Shown here: in pieces, positions 1 through 7,657 of the stretch | Layout: each line of letters opens with the position of its first letter | Numbering within the stretch: position 1 is the first letter of the stretch | Assembly (NCBI GenBank): GCA_012523465.1 | Contig: JAAYIK010000035.1 | Span: forward strand, 105,283 to 169,282 | DNA length: 64,000 nt | Direction: 5' to 3' | Source of the DNA: Lysobacteraceae bacterium | GTDB taxonomy: Bacteria > Pseudomonadota > Gammaproteobacteria > Nitrococcales > AK92 | The notes under the pieces: model-generated | Told to the model about the DNA's origin: nothing | Databases searched by the model: none | Seen by the model: only the letters and a program-made list of their open reading frames with translations | Made by a program: the position numbers and the translations under genes

Positions 1-291
1 CTGCTGGGGGCGGCGCTGGGCCTGTTCGCGCTGCTGCCGCGGGAGCTGGCGCTGGCCGTCCTGACGGCCATACCCGCCGCCGGGTTGGGAGCGCTTCTGC
101 TGGTGGCGGCCAGTGAGCTGGCTTTCTCCAAGCGCCTGTTCGACAGCCGCCCCTCCTGTTGGCCGGTGATTCTTGTCACGGCCGTCGCGACGCTGTGGCT
201 GAATCCGTTCTGGGGCCTGGTGGCCGGTTTCCTCGCCGAGGCGGCACGCAAGGCCGCGCTGCGCCGCTTCCTAGGCGATTCCTCGGCCTGA
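1..291 (+). CDS. C-terminal end of a polytopic transporter (MOT1/SulP-like), cut by window edge
   Basis: The reading frame is open from the first base and ends in TGA at 289-291, so only the last 96 residues are present. They hold two or three hydrophobic helices: one at about residues 20-42 and one near residues 57-75. The tail is short, basic and cytoplasmic in character. The pattern of an alanine/leucine-rich helix, a short charged loop and a final helix before a basic tail resembles the end of putative sulfate/molybdate (MOT1-type) or benzoate (BenE-type) permeases. Substrate and family are therefore inferred, not shown. The next gene converges on it with a 3-base gap. Confidence 0.5.
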   Translation: MLGAALGLFALLPRELALAVLTAIPAAGLGALLLVAASELAFSKRLFDSRPSCWPVILVTAVATLWLNPFWGLVAGFLAEAARKAALRRFLGDSSA

Positions 292-294
292 GTC

Positions 295-828
295 TCAGAT
301 CCCGAGCTGTTGCAGCTGCGCCTGGAAAGCGGCCAGCGCGTCGTCGCCGAAAAGGACGAAGCGGATGCGTTTTACCGCGGTCAGCTTGTCTGTCGCCGCT
401 GCCACGGTGCGGACGGAAATCTCGGCCGCTTCCGCCAGCGGGTAGCCGAAAATGCCGGTGGAGATGGCCGGAAACGCGATGGAGTCGATCCCGTGTCGCT
501 CAGCCAGCGCCAGAGCGTTGCGGTAGCAGTCGGCCAGCAGGGTGGCGGCCGGTTCGTCGCGGCCGTAGACTGGACCCAGGCAATGGATCACGTAGCGGTT
601 GGGCAGGTTGTGCCCGCCGGTGATGACTGCCTGTCCGGGCTGGATGGGCGCCAGCGGCCGGCATTCGGTCTCCAGGCCGGGGCCGGCGGCGCGGTGGATG
701 GCGCCGGCCACGCCGCTGCCGGTGGTCAGCTGGGCGTTGGCAGCATTGACGATGGCGCTGCAGTCGGGTTGCTTGGTGATGTCGCCGGCGACTGCCTCCA
801 GCAGCACGCCGTTGAGCTGGATCTGCAT
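295..828 (-). CDS. macro-domain protein, probable O-acetyl-ADP-ribose deacetylase
   Basis: This 177-residue protein is a stand-alone macro domain of the YmdB/AF1521 type, which binds ADP-ribose and in bacteria usually hydrolyses O-acetyl-ADP-ribose or ADP-ribosyl adducts. The diagnostic ADP-ribose-binding motifs are visible: GDIT at residues 15-18, VNAAN at 27-31 and the glycine-rich GSGVAGAIH at 37-45. A second conserved segment, with PAISTGIFGYP, forms the distal phosphate loop. I chose the ATG at 828 because GGGAGG lies seven bases upstream; an in-frame ATG at 852 has no comparable ribosome site. The gene is monocistronic, convergent with the transporter and divergent from the MscS gene. 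Confidence 0.88.
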   Translation of the reverse strand: MQIQLNGVLLEAVAGDITKQPDCSAIVNAANAQLTTGSGVAGAIHRAAGPGLETECRPLAPIQPGQAVITGGHNLPNRYVIHCLGPVYGRDEPAATLLADCYRNALALAERHGIDSIAFPAISTGIFGYPLAEAAEISVRTVAAATDKLTAVKRIRFVLFGDDALAAFQAQLQQLGI

Positions 829-915
829 GCCTTGCCTCCCCATCGCTTGCATGGTCGTGACTGGGCGATAATCCTTGAGAGCATTCTGCGCCAGCCACTG
901 CCGCGAGGTTAAGCC

Positions 916-1779
916 TTGAGCCTGCTCCAGACCGCCTTAGCCAGTCCCGTCATGCACAAGCTGGTCAGCAGCGCCCTCCTGATCGTGGCTGCGACGCTGG
1001 CCTACCGCTTCGCTGCTGCCAGCATACGGCGGGTGGAATGGTCCTCGCAGGAAGTCCGTCGCCGCTGGCTGGTGATGGCGCGCAACGTGGCCGTGCTGAC
1101 CTGCCTGTTGCTGCTGGTGATCATCTGGGCCGAGCAGTTGCGCACCCTGGCGCTGTCGGTGGTCGCCTTCGCTGCCGCCATCATCATTTCCACCAAGGAG
1201 CTGTTGATGTGCTTCACCGGTGGTCTGCTGCGCTCCAGCACGGCCATGTTCGGTATCGGCGACCGCATCGAGGTCAAGAAGCTGCGCGGTGACGTGATTG
1301 ACCTCACCCTGTTCACCACCACGGTGTTGGAAGTGGGACCGGAGCAGCTGTCCCATCAGCATACTGGGCGGGTTATCGTGCTGCCGAACTCGGTGTTCCT
1401 GGGCGAGCCGGTCGTCAATGAGAGCTACATGGAAGACTATGTGCTGCACACCACGGTGCTGCCGATCTCGCGCAAGGACGACTGGGGCCGGATCGAGCGG
1501 CATTTGCTGCAGGCAGCCCGGGACGCCTGCGGCGAGTTCATCGACGCGGCCAGCCGCCACATCGCCCGCATTGGTCGCTTGCGGGGGATAGACGTGCCGT
1601 CGGCGCAGCCAAAGGTCACCCTGCAGTTCCCCAAGCCGGACGAGATCAACCTGGTGCTGCGTTTCCCGGTGCCGGCTCGCGCCAAGAGCCGGGTGGAGCA
1701 GCGCATACTGCGGCGCTTCCTGGAGCTGGAAGCGGCCAGTGGTGGCGCCAACGTCCAGACGACCACGGAGCAGTCATGA
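916..1779 (+). CDS. MscS-family mechanosensitive channel protein
   Basis: The 287-residue protein has two or three N-terminal membrane helices (about residues 12-32, 50-72 and 78-98). A pore-lining segment follows, then an MscS beta domain with FGIGDRIEV at about residues 111-119 and the typical VLPNSVFL near residues 153-160. Family members release osmolytes on hypo-osmotic shock or act as small-conductance channels of other physiology. The start is a TTG at 916 with an AGG-type site eight bases upstream; an ATG at 952 is the alternative and would remove 12 residues. Its stop overlaps an in-frame ATG of the next gene, suggesting co-transcription with the FAD-linked oxidase. Confidence 0.85.
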   Translation: MSLLQTALASPVMHKLVSSALLIVAATLAYRFAAASIRRVEWSSQEVRRRWLVMARNVAVLTCLLLLVIIWAEQLRTLALSVVAFAAAIIISTKELLMCFTGGLLRSSTAMFGIGDRIEVKKLRGDVIDLTLFTTTVLEVGPEQLSHQHTGRVIVLPNSVFLGEPVVNESYMEDYVLHTTVLPISRKDDWGRIERHLLQAARDACGEFIDAASRHIARIGRLRGIDVPSAQPKVTLQFPKPDEINLVLRFPVPARAKSRVEQRILRRFLELEAASGGANVQTTTEQS

Positions 1780-1832
1780 CGGCGCGGCGGGCAAGTCGGC
1801 CGGCTTACGCTGATCCGGTCGAGGTATGGAGC

Positions 1833-3272
1833 ATGGCCGAGCGAGTGATACCAGAGCAGGTGCGGCAGCGGTTGCTGACAACGCTGACACGACAGCTGGG
1901 CGACGCCCATGTGCTCACGGCGCCTGCCGAAATGGCTCCTTATTTGAGCGAGCGGCGCGGCCTCTACCAGGGTCAGGCGCTGGCCGTGGCACGGCCGGGG
2001 ACGACGGCGGAGGTCGCCTTCGTGGTCGAAGCCTGTCGGGAGCATGGAGTGCCGCTGGTGCCGCAGGGGGGCAATACCGGTCTGGTGGGCGGGGCGGTGC
2101 CCCAGGGCGGCCTGGTGGTGGCGCTGGCGCGGCTCAACCGCATCCGCCAGGTGGACCCGGTCAACTTCACCATCACCGTCGAGGCCGGCTGCATCTTGCA
2201 GGCGGTGCAGGAAGCCGCCGATCAGGTCGATCGCCTGTTCCCCTTGGCGCTGGCGGCGCAGGGCTCGTGCCAGATCGGCGGCAACCTGGCTACCAACGCC
2301 GGCGGCACCAACGTGCTGCACTACGGCAATGCCCGCGATCTGGTGTTAGGGCTGGAAGTGGTGCTGGCCGACGGCCGGGTTTGGAACGGCCTGTCGGGCC
2401 TGCGCAAGGACAACACCGGCTACGACCTGAAGCACCTGTTCCTCGGCTCCGAGGGGACGCTGGGCATCATCACCGCCGCCGTGCTCAAGCTGTTTCCCAA
2501 GCCGCGCCAGCGCCAAGTGGCCTTCGTCGGCTGCCGCGGCGCACACCAGGTCCTGGAGCTGTTCGCCCGCCTGCGGGCGGCGGCCGGCGATGTCTTGACC
2601 GGTTTCGAGTACATGTCAGCCTTCTCGCTGGAGCTGGTCGCGCGCCACATCCCCGGCGCCAGGCGGCCGCTGGCAGGCGAGCACGGCGCCTATGCCTTGA
2701 TCGAGCTGAGCTCGCCTGATCCGGCGGCGGACCTCGGCGGCCGCCTGGAGGCCGTGCTGGGCCGCGCCCTGGAGGACGGGGTGATCGTGGACGCCACCCT
2801 GGCCGCCAGCGAAGCGCAGGGACAGGCGCTCTGGCGGCTGCGGGAGAGCGTGCCCGAGGCGCAGACGCGCGAGGGCGGCTCCATCAAGCACGATGTGTCG
2901 GTGCCGGTGTCTCGGGTGGCGGAGTTCATCGAACGGGCGAGCGCGGCCTGCGAGCAAGCCTTGCCCGGGATCAGGGTCTGCGCCTTCGGGCACGTCGGCG
3001 ACGGCAACATCCACTTCAACCTGACCCAGCCGACGGGCATGGAGAAGCAGGCCTTTCTGCGGCAGTGGGGAGCCTTCAACCGGCTGGTGCACGACATCGC
3101 GGTCGCCATGGGTGGCTCCATCTCGGCCGAGCATGGCATCGGGCTGCTTAAGCGCGAGGAGCTGCGCCGCTATAAGGATCCGGTGGCGCTGGACCTGATG
3201 CGCACGCTGAAACAGGCGCTGGATCCACAAGGGCTACTTAATCCAGGCAAGGTGCTGCCACCGGCGGATTGA
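1833..3272 (+). CDS. FAD-linked oxidase, GlcD / D-2-hydroxyacid dehydrogenase type
   Basis: The product (479 residues from this start) is a PCMH-type flavoprotein of the GlcD/D-lactate/D-2-hydroxyglutarate dehydrogenase group. It is expected to oxidise a D-2-hydroxyacid and pass electrons to the membrane chain. Visible signatures are the FAD pyrophosphate loop PQGGNTGLVGG, the GGNLATNAGG segment, GSEGTLGIITA, and in the C-terminal oxidase domain FGHVGDGNIHFN and AEHGIGLLK. The His residues in the last two match the metal/substrate site of the family. ATG 1833 has GAGG eight bases upstream; an in-frame ATG at 1776 overlaps the mscS stop and would add 19 residues that the family lacks. No iron-sulfur GlcF partner is adjacent. 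Confidence 0.85.
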   Translation: MAERVIPEQVRQRLLTTLTRQLGDAHVLTAPAEMAPYLSERRGLYQGQALAVARPGTTAEVAFVVEACREHGVPLVPQGGNTGLVGGAVPQGGLVVALARLNRIRQVDPVNFTITVEAGCILQAVQEAADQVDRLFPLALAAQGSCQIGGNLATNAGGTNVLHYGNARDLVLGLEVVLADGRVWNGLSGLRKDNTGYDLKHLFLGSEGTLGIITAAVLKLFPKPRQRQVAFVGCRGAHQVLELFARLRAAAGDVLTGFEYMSAFSLELVARHIPGARRPLAGEHGAYALIELSSPDPAADLGGRLEAVLGRALEDGVIVDATLAASEAQGQALWRLRESVPEAQTREGGSIKHDVSVPVSRVAEFIERASAACEQALPGIRVCAFGHVGDGNIHFNLTQPTGMEKQAFLRQWGAFNRLVHDIAVAMGGSISAEHGIGLLKREELRRYKDPVALDLMRTLKQALDPQGLLNPGKVLPPAD

Positions 3273-3288
3273 GCGCGGTCGCGCCTAC

Positions 3289-3722
3289 CTAGCCCTGGCA
3301 GTGCTGGCCGCCAGGGCGGGAGAGGCGCTGCAGCAGCTCGCCGGCCAGGCCGTAGGACGCCATGGCCGCTGCCACGTCGGCCTGCGCCAGCATGCCGACC
3401 GGCGTGCCATCGAGATTCAGCACCACCAGGCGGCGCACTTGCTGTTGCATCATCAGCTCGATTGCCTCGTACAGCGTGTCGGTAGTGCGGCAAGTCAGCG
3501 GTTCGCGGCTCATGCAGGCTGTCACCGGCGCGTCGGGGCCGAGGCCGATGGCGACGGCGCGACAGACGATGTCGCGGTCGGTAACGATGCCGCACAGGCC
3601 GTCTTGGTCCATCACCGGCAGCGCCCGACGTCGTGCTCCAGCATCAGTCGTGCCGCGTGGCGGACGCTGTCGGCGCAATGCACGCTGCTAAGCCCGCGCG
3701 ACATCACCTCAATGACCTGCAT
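3289..3722 (-). pseudogene. CBS-domain-pair protein with a single-base frameshift
   Basis: Reading from ATG 3722 (GGAG seven bases upstream) gives a typical first CBS domain beginning MQVIEVMSRG. It stops after about 33 residues because the frame slips at the GGG run at 3624-3626. Adding one G there gives DVGALPVMDQDGLCGIVTDR and a continuous 144-residue CBS pair ending at 3289, which contains TDRDIVCRAVA and ADVAAAM. CBS pairs bind adenine nucleotides and usually act as energy or stress sensors. Conservation on both sides of the break is excellent, so this is either a sequencing/assembly error or a very recent mutation. It faces the host-attachment gene upstream and is in the same orientation. 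Confidence 0.8.
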
Positions 3723-3754
3723 GCCATTCTCCGCAGACCGTCGTTGCCGCGTCC

Positions 3755-4201
3755 CTACAAGCGTTCCGGCAGATGGGAGCGCAGCTTGTCGGCCCGCAGC
3801 TTGCTCAGATCCTTGGCCAGCTCCAGCGTAATCTTGGCGCGGGTGTTGTCATCCAGCTCTTCGCGCAGTAGCCCGAGGAACTCCGGCCCCGCAGCAACGA
3901 TGAGTCGGGCATAGCGCTTCTCGAGCGCGCCGCGCCGCAGCTGGCTGGCCACTTCCTTGGCAAAGCGGCGCGCCAGCACCCGGTCCGGCTTTTCCGGCGG
4001 CTCGTAATCGTTGCCAGGATGGTAGTTGTTGGCGCCCAGTTCCAGGCGCCGGGTCTGCTCGCTGGTGTAAATGTCCCCGGGATGCAGCCGGGCTTGACTG
4101 TCGGCCAGGGCCATCAGTTCTGTCAACGGTCCGATGCGGGACTCGGCTTTGAACACGCGAGCGCGCGCGGAATCGGCGACCACGACCCAAGCAGCATCCA
4201 T
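3755..4201 (-). CDS. host-attachment family protein (bacterial eRF1-like domain family)
   Basis: The 148-residue protein belongs to the family annotated as 'protein required for attachment to host cells' (AtsE-like). The recognisable features are the N-terminal WVVVADSARARVFKA strand, the central YHPGNDYEPPEKPDRV segment, and a C-terminal VAAGPEFLGLLREEL followed by a KITLELAKDLSKL helix. The family has been linked to eRF1-like release-factor domains; the attachment name is historical, and its biochemical role is unknown. ATG 4201 is chosen because GGAGG sits six bases upstream. It lies directly upstream of the frameshifted CBS gene in the same orientation, with 32 bases between them, so the two probably form a small operon. 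Confidence 0.8.
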   Translation of the reverse strand: MDAAWVVVADSARARVFKAESRIGPLTELMALADSQARLHPGDIYTSEQTRRLELGANNYHPGNDYEPPEKPDRVLARRFAKEVASQLRRGALEKRYARLIVAAGPEFLGLLREELDDNTRAKITLELAKDLSKLRADKLRSHLPERL

Positions 4202-4371
4202 AAGAACCTCCGCCATTGGTAGCTTAGAACCCACACTTGGCTAGATGGCGGCGGCCGCGGCAAAGCCAAGATCCCTGCCCGGCCCGGCCAGTCGGGCACA
4301 GGACGCTTGTGGTGGCCGCCTGCTGCCTGCATGTCGATGTCCACGGGTAGACGAAACGTAAGGAGGCGCTC

Positions 4372-4581
4372 ATGTTGCAGCACATGGAGGCGGCCTGCCC
4401 GGAGTGCCCGGGCGGCCGGTTGTGGATGGACATCGAGGTCGACGAACGCGGCAGCCAGCTATTCCCGGACGGCGCGATCATGCGCGAGCTGCGCTGCGAA
4501 GCCTGCCGCGTTGCGGTCCTGGTCACCCTCAACGGGGCCGGCAATGAGCTGCCCCTGATTCCAGTGCCGGTGAAGCATTGA
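4372..4581 (+). CDS. small protein with two Cys pairs, possible zinc-binding
   Basis: This 69-residue protein starts at an ATG preceded by a near-perfect Shine-Dalgarno (TAAGGAGG) and ends 24 bases before the DUF2267 gene. It contains CPEC at residues 9-12 and CEAC at about residues 43-46, a spacing that could coordinate one zinc ion. I do not recognise the family. The strong ribosome site and coding-type third positions make it a real gene. It is probably co-transcribed with the DUF2267 gene; its function is not inferable from sequence. Confidence 0.65.
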   Translation: MLQHMEAACPECPGGRLWMDIEVDERGSQLFPDGAIMRELRCEACRVAVLVTLNGAGNELPLIPVPVKH

Positions 4582-4605
4582 GGCGGCCGCCATGGAAGCA
4601 CAGCA

Positions 4606-4989
4606 ATGCAATGGCAAGATTTCATCAGTCGCGTCCAGCAGCGAGCCAACATCCGGACGCCGGATGAGGCGCTGGATCTCATCCGCACCACGTTCGAGGT
4701 CCTCAGCGAACGCTTGCAGGACGAGGATGCGAGCACTGCGCTGGATCCGCTGGCGGGCATGCTGCGCGACTACCTGGACCTGGGCCATGGCGAGCCCCTG
4801 GATGTCGAGGCTTTCGTCCAGCGGATCGCCGAGCAGGAAGGAATCAGTGCCCAGCAGGCACGGGAGCAGGCGCGGGCGGTGCTCGAGGTCGCCTGTGAGC
4901 TGGCAGGCCAGGATGAGGACGAAGGCGTCCTGCAGCTGCTGACGCTGGAATACCAGGAGCTGTTCGGTCGGCCTGGCCGGGGCCACTGA
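4606..4989 (+). CDS. DUF2267 domain protein
   Basis: The 127-residue soluble acidic protein is entirely alpha-helical in appearance. It matches the DUF2267 pattern: an early WQDFISRVQQRANI helix, a middle LRTTFEVLSERL-like helix followed by a PL...LRDYL stretch, and a C-terminal ARAVLEVACELAG. DUF2267 proteins are often found near CBS and stress proteins in proteobacteria, as here, but their function is unknown. It follows the small Cys-pair gene by 24 bases. The transcript appears to end at the strong hairpin at 5005-5050. Confidence 0.75.
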   Translation: MQWQDFISRVQQRANIRTPDEALDLIRTTFEVLSERLQDEDASTALDPLAGMLRDYLDLGHGEPLDVEAFVQRIAEQEGISAQQAREQARAVLEVACELAGQDEDEGVLQLLTLEYQELFGRPGRGH

Positions 4990-5004
4990 TGGCGGGCTCG
5001 CAGG

Positions 5005-5050
5005 GGCGCCCCCTTGCGGCCGGCAGGTGAGCCGGCCACAAGGGGGCGCC
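5005..5050. terminator. long hairpin between convergent DUF2267 and uraA genes
   Basis: Bases 5005-5024 and 5031-5050 form a 20-bp stem with a single mismatch and a 6-base loop (AGGTGA). The structure lies 15 bases after the DUF2267 stop and 6 bases after the uraA stop on the other strand. No long T run follows, so it may act as a bidirectional terminator or mRNA 3' end stabiliser rather than a textbook intrinsic terminator. Confidence 0.7.
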
Positions 5051-5056
5051 TTGGCT

Positions 5057-6325
5057 TTAGGCCGCGGGTTCCCGGTCGAGCATCCGCCCATGCCAGCCCT
5101 GGCCGCCGGGTAGCAGCAGGTTGAGTAGGATGGCGACCACGCCGCACAGCGAGATGCCCTTGAGAGCGACGTCACCGGAGCCGATCACCATGCCGCCGAT
5201 GCCGAACACCAGCGTCACCGACACGATGACCAGGTTGCGCGCCTCCGACAGGTCGACCTGATGGCGGATCAGGGTGTTCAGCCCCACCACGGCGATGGAG
5301 CCGAACAGCAGACAAAGAATGCCGCCCATGACCGGTACCGGGATGCTGTGCAGCGCGGCGCCGAACTTGCCCACGAAGGCGAGCAGAATGGCGAAGCCCG
5401 CTGCCCATAGCATGATGCGCGGGTTGAAGTTGCGCGTCAGCATCACCGCCCCGGTCACTTCCGAATAGGTGGTGTTGGGTGGGCCGCCGAACAGGGCAGC
5501 GGCCGAGGTGGCCAGGCCGTCGCCCAGCAGGGTGCGGTGCAGGCCTGGTTTCCGCATGTAGTTGTTGTTGGTTGCCGCGCTGATGGCCAGCATGTCACCG
5601 ACGTGCTCGATGACCGGGGCGATGGCGACCGGGATCATGAACAGGATGGCGCCCCAGTGCAGCTCGGGGGCGACGAACTTGGGCATGGCCAGCCAGGGCG
5701 CGGCGGCGATCGGGGAGAAGTCGACTACACCCAGCAGCCAGGCCAGCGCGTAGCCGACCGCGATTCCGGCCAGGATGGGCACCAGCCGGAACAGGCCGCG
5801 TCCGACGATGGCCACGATCAGGGTGGTCAGCAGCGCCGGCAGGGAAATCAGCAACGCCGTGCCGTAGGGGATGAGCTGGGCACTGGCGTCGCCAGTCTTG
5901 CCCATCACCATGTTGGCGGCCACCGGAGACAGGCCGAGGCCGATGCACATGATCACCGGCCCCACCACCACCGGCGGCAGCAGCCGGTCGATCAGCCCCA
6001 CGCCCTTTACCCTCACCGCGGCTGCCAGCGCCACATAGACCAGCCCGGCCGCGACCAGGCCACCCAGCGTGGCCGGCAGGCCGAAATCGTTGGTGGCGGC
6101 CAGGATGGGCGCGATGAAGGCGAAGCTGGAGGCCAGGAAAATCGGGACCCGGTTGCCGGTGATGAGATGAAAGATGAGCGTGCCGACGCCAGCGGTGAAC
6201 AGCGCGACATTGGGGTCCATGCCGGTGACGAGTGGCATCAGCACCAGCGCGCCGAAGGCCACGAACAGCATTTGCGAGCCGGCCAGGGCTTGCCGCCAGA
6301 CGGGGTCACGAGGCTGTGCTTGCAT
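5057..6325 (-). CDS. uraA: uracil permease (NCS2 family)
   Basis: The 422-residue protein has about 12-14 hydrophobic segments and the NCS2 nucleobase transporter pattern. Its family-typical elements include TGNRVPIFLASSFAFI, the functional QHWE-equivalent region, and APVIEHVGDMLAISAAT in transmembrane segment 8, where the Glu is a substrate-binding residue. SEVTGAVMLTRNFNPRIM follows. It imports uracil with protons across the inner membrane. Length matches E. coli UraA (429). The gene is three bases downstream of upp, the classic salvage pair, so uptake and phosphoribosylation of uracil are co-expressed. Confidence 0.93.
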   Translation of the reverse strand: MQAQPRDPVWRQALAGSQMLFVAFGALVLMPLVTGMDPNVALFTAGVGTLIFHLITGNRVPIFLASSFAFIAPILAATNDFGLPATLGGLVAAGLVYVALAAAVRVKGVGLIDRLLPPVVVGPVIMCIGLGLSPVAANMVMGKTGDASAQLIPYGTALLISLPALLTTLIVAIVGRGLFRLVPILAGIAVGYALAWLLGVVDFSPIAAAPWLAMPKFVAPELHWGAILFMIPVAIAPVIEHVGDMLAISAATNNNYMRKPGLHRTLLGDGLATSAAALFGGPPNTTYSEVTGAVMLTRNFNPRIMLWAAGFAILLAFVGKFGAALHSIPVPVMGGILCLLFGSIAVVGLNTLIRHQVDLSEARNLVIVSVTLVFGIGGMVIGSGDVALKGISLCGVVAILLNLLLPGGQGWHGRMLDREPAA

Positions 6326-6328
6326 GGG

Positions 6329-6967
6329 TCAGATGTCCTTTTGTTTGGTGCCAAAAATGCGGTCCCCGGCATCGCCCAGGCCGGGGATGATATAGCCGTG
6401 CTCGTTCAGCCCCTGGTCGATGGCCGCAGTGTAGATGGTCACGTCCGGATGCGCCTGCTCGACCGCCGCGATGCCTTCGGGCGCGGCCACTAATACCAGC
6501 GCGCGGATGCGGCGAGCGCCGGCCTTCTTGAGCAGGTCGATCGTGGCGATCATGGTGCCACCGGTGGCCAGCATGGGATCGACGATCATGGCCAGCCGCT
6601 GGTCCATCTGCGGCACCAGCCGTTCCAGGTAAGTCTGCGCCTGCAGGGTTTCCTCGTTGCGGACCACACCGACCACGCTCACCTTGGCGCCCGGGATCAG
6701 CCGCAGCACGCCGTCCAGCATGCCGATGCCGGCCCGCAGTATGGGCACCACGGTAATCTTCTTGCCGGCGATCTTCTCCGCCTGCATCGGCCCTGACCAG
6801 GCCTCGACGGTGTAGGTCTCCAGCGGCAAGTCTTTGGTGGCTTCATAGGTCAGCAGGGCGCTGATTTCCTGCGCCAGCTCGCGGAAATTCTTGGTGCTCA
6901 TGTCGGCTCGGCGCATCAGGCCGAGCTTGTGGCGGATCAGGGGGTGGCGGATTTCATGTACGGGCAT
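6329..6967 (-). CDS. upp: uracil phosphoribosyltransferase
   Basis: The 212-residue enzyme converts uracil and PRPP to UMP. The start is set at ATG 6967 because the translation [19 protein letters not shown] matches the usual N-terminus of Upp; in-frame ATGs further upstream would add sequence absent from the family. Visible motifs are the PRPP loop [15 protein letters not shown] and the C-terminal [17 protein letters not shown], the uracil-binding signature. It is the first gene of the upp-uraA operon. The gap to the divergent ytoQ gene (6968-7143) must contain both promoters, but I see no clear consensus there. Confidence 0.95.
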   Translation of the reverse strand: MPVHEIRHPLIRHKLGLMRRADMSTKNFRELAQEISALLTYEATKDLPLETYTVEAWSGPMQAEKIAGKKITVVPILRAGIGMLDGVLRLIPGAKVSVVGVVRNEETLQAQTYLERLVPQMDQRLAMIVDPMLATGGTMIATIDLLKKAGARRIRALVLVAAPEGIAAVEQAHPDVTIYTAAIDQGLNEHGYIIPGLGDAGDRIFGTKQKDI

Positions 6968-7143
6968 AGGGCGACTCCGGCGGCAAAAAAACGAGCGTAG
7001 AGTAATGCATTCTTCCCGCGCAGGCATGTGCGTGATGGCCTGGCCTGCCGGGCCCGCGTTTGAGCTGGCCGCCGTCACCGGGCATGATGGGGCGCGATCG
7101 GCTCGCATCCTGCGGGCATCCGTGCACTATCGGGAGTTGGTCA

Positions 7144-7584
7144 ATGTCATTTTACGTCTATCTCTCCGGCGAAATTCACACCAACTGGCGCCAGCAGATC
7201 ATAGAGGGCGCCCGGGCCCACGACCTGGATGTGGTCTTCACCGGGCCCGTCACCGATCATGACGCCAGCGACGCTGCCGGCGATTGCCTCGGCGCGGAGA
7301 GCAATCCATTTTGGCGCGATCACAAGTCGGCCAAGGTAAACGCCATCCGCACCAGAACCCTTATCGAGCAGGCCGATTTGGTGGTGATCCGCTTCGGCGA
7401 TAAGTACAAGCAGTGGAACGCGGCCTTCGATGCTGGCTACTGCGCTGCTCTCGGTAAGCCCTATATTACCCTGCACTCGGAAGAGCTCGTGCATCCGCTG
7501 AAGGAGGTGGACGCCGCGGCCATGGCTTGGGCGACCAAGCCCGAGCAGGTGGTCGAGATCCTGCGCTACGTGCTGCAGCCCTGA
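7144..7584 (+). CDS. ytoQ: YtoQ family protein
   Basis: The 146-residue protein matches the YtoQ family, which has a nucleoside 2-deoxyribosyltransferase-like fold and no assigned reaction. Indicators are the N-terminal FYVYLSGEIHTNWR, the GPVTDHDASD segment, FWRDHKSAKVN, the ADLVVIRFGDKYKQWNAAFDAG stretch and LGKPYITLHSEEL. The start at ATG 7144 fits the family N-terminus; in-frame ATGs upstream would add an unconserved extension. It is a single-gene unit with a good terminator 7 bases downstream, divergent from upp-uraA. Confidence 0.88.
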   Translation: MSFYVYLSGEIHTNWRQQIIEGARAHDLDVVFTGPVTDHDASDAAGDCLGAESNPFWRDHKSAKVNAIRTRTLIEQADLVVIRFGDKYKQWNAAFDAGYCAALGKPYITLHSEELVHPLKEVDAAAMAWATKPEQVVEILRYVLQP

Positions 7585-7590
7585 GTCGTG

Positions 7591-7618
7591 CGGGGGCTGC
7601 TGCCGCGCCCCCGGTTTT
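7591..7618 (+). terminator. intrinsic terminator after ytoQ
   Basis: CGGGGGC (7591-7597) pairs with GCCCCCG (7607-7613) around a 9-base loop, followed by GTTTTCCCC. It starts 7 bases past the ytoQ stop and lies before the next gene's ribosome site. Confidence 0.7.
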
Positions 7619-7657
7619 CCCCTATGCTTGTGTCGAAAGCGGCACGCAGGAGGTGGG

